A stretch of DNA of 7,821 nt, taken from CAZESH01 sp964514665. GTDB lineage: Bacteria > Bacillota > Bacilli > Paenibacillales > KCTC-25726. The stretch spans positions 1-7,821 of the forward strand of contig CAZESH010000211.1 in NCBI GenBank assembly GCA_964514665.1, given 5' to 3'. The notes beneath the pieces were generated by a model. It had not been told where the DNA came from and searched no databases. It saw only the letters and a program-made list of their open reading frames with translations. Of this stretch, positions 6,516-7,821 are shown in pieces; within the stretch, counting starts at the first letter, position 1, and every line of letters starts with the position of its first letter. The position numbers were made by a program, and so were the translations under genes.

Positions 6516-7814
6516 ATGAATGCTCTGCTAAAACAGTTGAACGAAACGATTGAACAGGAGGCACCCCATGTTTATGCCATGCTCTCATCATTGGGTAAAG
6601 CGATTTATTTTCCTAAAGAAGGGATTTTGAGCCAATCGGCGGAAGCTGGGAAGAAGGCCAAAAAATTCAACGCGACAATCGGCATCGCTACCGAAGACGG
6701 ACAGCCGATGCATTTGCAAGCGATCCAACAAAATCTGTCCGCTTATGCGCCAAAGGATCTTTATCCGTATGCACCGCCTGCGGGGAAGCCGGAGCTGCGT
6801 ACGGTTTGGCGGGAGAAAATGATCATGGAGACGCCTTCGCTTCAAGGCAAAACATTCGGCAATCCGATCGTCACCAATGCCCTTACGCATGGACTCAGCA
6901 TAGCGGCCGATCTGTTCTTGGATCCCGGCGACCGGGTGATCATTCCCGATAAAAATTGGGAAAATTACGAGCTGACCTTCGGTATCCGCAGGGGTGCGGA
7001 GATCGTCAACTATCCACTTTACAACGAAACCGGCAAATTCAACGCAAGCGGACTTCGCCAAGCCATCCTGGCGCAAAAGGACAAAGGCAAAGCGGTAGTC
7101 GTACTGAATTTCCCCAACAATCCAACCGGCTACACACCGGGACTTGCGGAATGCGATCAAATCATCGACGCCGTCAAAGCCGGAGCGGAGGCAGGCATCG
7201 ATATCGTCGTCGCTTCCGATGACGCTTACTTTGGCTTGTTCTTTGAGGATTCGATTCAAGAATCGCTGTTCGGCAGCCTGGCCAATCTGCATCCCCGCGT
7301 GCTCGCCGTGAAAATCGACGGCGCGACCAAGGAGGAGTATGTTTGGGGCTTCCGTGTCGGCTTCATCACCTACGCCGCTCCGAATGAGGCGGTATTGAAC
7401 GCATTGGAGCAAAAGACGATGGGAATTATCCGCGCCACGATTTCAAGCGGTCCGCATCCATCGCAAACCTTTGTGTTAAAAGCGCTGCAATCTCCCGATT
7501 TTGCCGCCCAGAAGCGGCAAAAATACACCATCATTAAAGGCAGGGCCAATCGCGTCAAGGAGCTGCTTGACAGCGGAAGATACGAGGATGCCTGGGATTA
7601 CTACCCTTTCAATTCCGGCTATTTCATGTGCCTGAAGCTGAAAACAGTGAATGCCGAAAAGCTTCGCTCCCACCTGCTCGACCAATACGGAGTAGGGACG
7701 ATCGCGCTGGGCGAAACGGATTTGCGGATTGCCTTTTCCTGCATTGAGGAACAAAATCTCGAAGAGCTGTATGAACTCGTCTATCAAGGCGTCAAGGACT
7801 TGGAAAAAAGCTAG
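6516..7814 (+). CDS. Class I/II PLP-dependent aminotransferase
   Basis: A complete 432-residue cytosolic enzyme of the aspartate aminotransferase fold (fold type I). Family residues are all present: NFPNNPTG (198-205, Asn202), SDDAYFGL (234-241, Asp235 pairing the PLP nitrogen and Tyr238), the PLP Schiff-base Lys272 in GATKEEYVWGFRVGF (269-283) with Arg280 for the phosphate, and Arg404 in TDLRIAF (401-407) for the substrate carboxylate. Substrate specificity cannot be read; aromatic amino acids or aspartate are guesses. The residue before Lys272 is Thr rather than the common Ser. ATG 6516 is chosen because GGAAGGA (6501-6507) lies eight bases before it. The ATG at 6507 sits directly on that site, and the longer open frame back to 6303 overlaps psd. 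A separate promoter precedes it. The stop is TAG at 7812-7814, seven bases from the window end. Confidence 0.93.
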   Translation: MNALLKQLNETIEQEAPHVYAMLSSLGKAIYFPKEGILSQSAEAGKKAKKFNATIGIATEDGQPMHLQAIQQNLSAYAPKDLYPYAPPAGKPELRTVWREKMIMETPSLQGKTFGNPIVTNALTHGLSIAADLFLDPGDRVIIPDKNWENYELTFGIRRGAEIVNYPLYNETGKFNASGLRQAILAQKDKGKAVVVLNFPNNPTGYTPGLAECDQIIDAVKAGAEAGIDIVVASDDAYFGLFFEDSIQESLFGSLANLHPRVLAVKIDGATKEEYVWGFRVGFITYAAPNEAVLNALEQKTMGIIRATISSGPHPSQTFVLKALQSPDFAAQKRQKYTIIKGRANRVKELLDSGRYEDAWDYYPFNSGYFMCLKLKTVNAEKLRSHLLDQYGVGTIALGETDLRIAFSCIEEQNLEELYELVYQGVKDLEKS

Positions 7815-7821
7815 AAGCCAG

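Noticed and set aside
6588..7412. Long antisense open frame (274 codons) opposite the aminotransferase
   Set aside because: The product shows no recognisable motif and the plus strand encodes a clear enzyme with all catalytic residues; this is a shadow frame.

Overview
The window looks like chromosomal DNA from an endospore-forming, mid-GC Bacillota, most likely Paenibacillaceae or a close relative. This is an inference from four things: strong Shine-Dalgarno sites, frequent TTG/GTG starts, a YheC/YheD-type ATP-grasp gene, and a SpsI-like sugar nucleotidyltransferase beside a string of soluble glycosyltransferases. No RNA gene, CRISPR array, insertion sequence, prophage gene or attachment site was seen.

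Left part (1-4214, all minus strand, read right to left): a five-gene polysaccharide cluster. It starts with a family 4 glycosyltransferase. Two adjacent paralogous family 2 glycosyltransferases with very basic N-termini follow, then a third, more conventional family 2 enzyme. The last is the first 72 residues of a glucose-1-phosphate thymidylyltransferase of the SpsI/RfbA type, cut by the window edge. The three family 2 genes are joined by 4-base stop/start overlaps, so they are probably translationally coupled. The set fits synthesis of a surface glycan from dTDP-activated sugars. A spore-coat role is favoured by the SpsI-like sequence and the YheC/YheD neighbour, but a vegetative cell-surface glycan cannot be excluded.

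Middle (4215-4421): a 207-base divergent intergenic region with a SigmaA-like candidate promoter facing left and a SigmaK-like candidate facing right. To its right lies a complete YheC/YheD-family ATP-grasp protein gene (TTG start).

Right part (plus strand): phosphatidylserine decarboxylase (psd), complete with its catalytic triad and Gly-Ser self-cleavage site, makes phosphatidylethanolamine. Next is a complete class I/II PLP-dependent aminotransferase, which has its own extended -10 promoter and is therefore probably an independent transcription unit.

The genes are of known families. The least explained items are the two basic-tailed family 2 paralogues, which share motifs unlike the usual GT-A nucleotide-binding motif, and the roughly 80-residue unassigned segment in the larger one.
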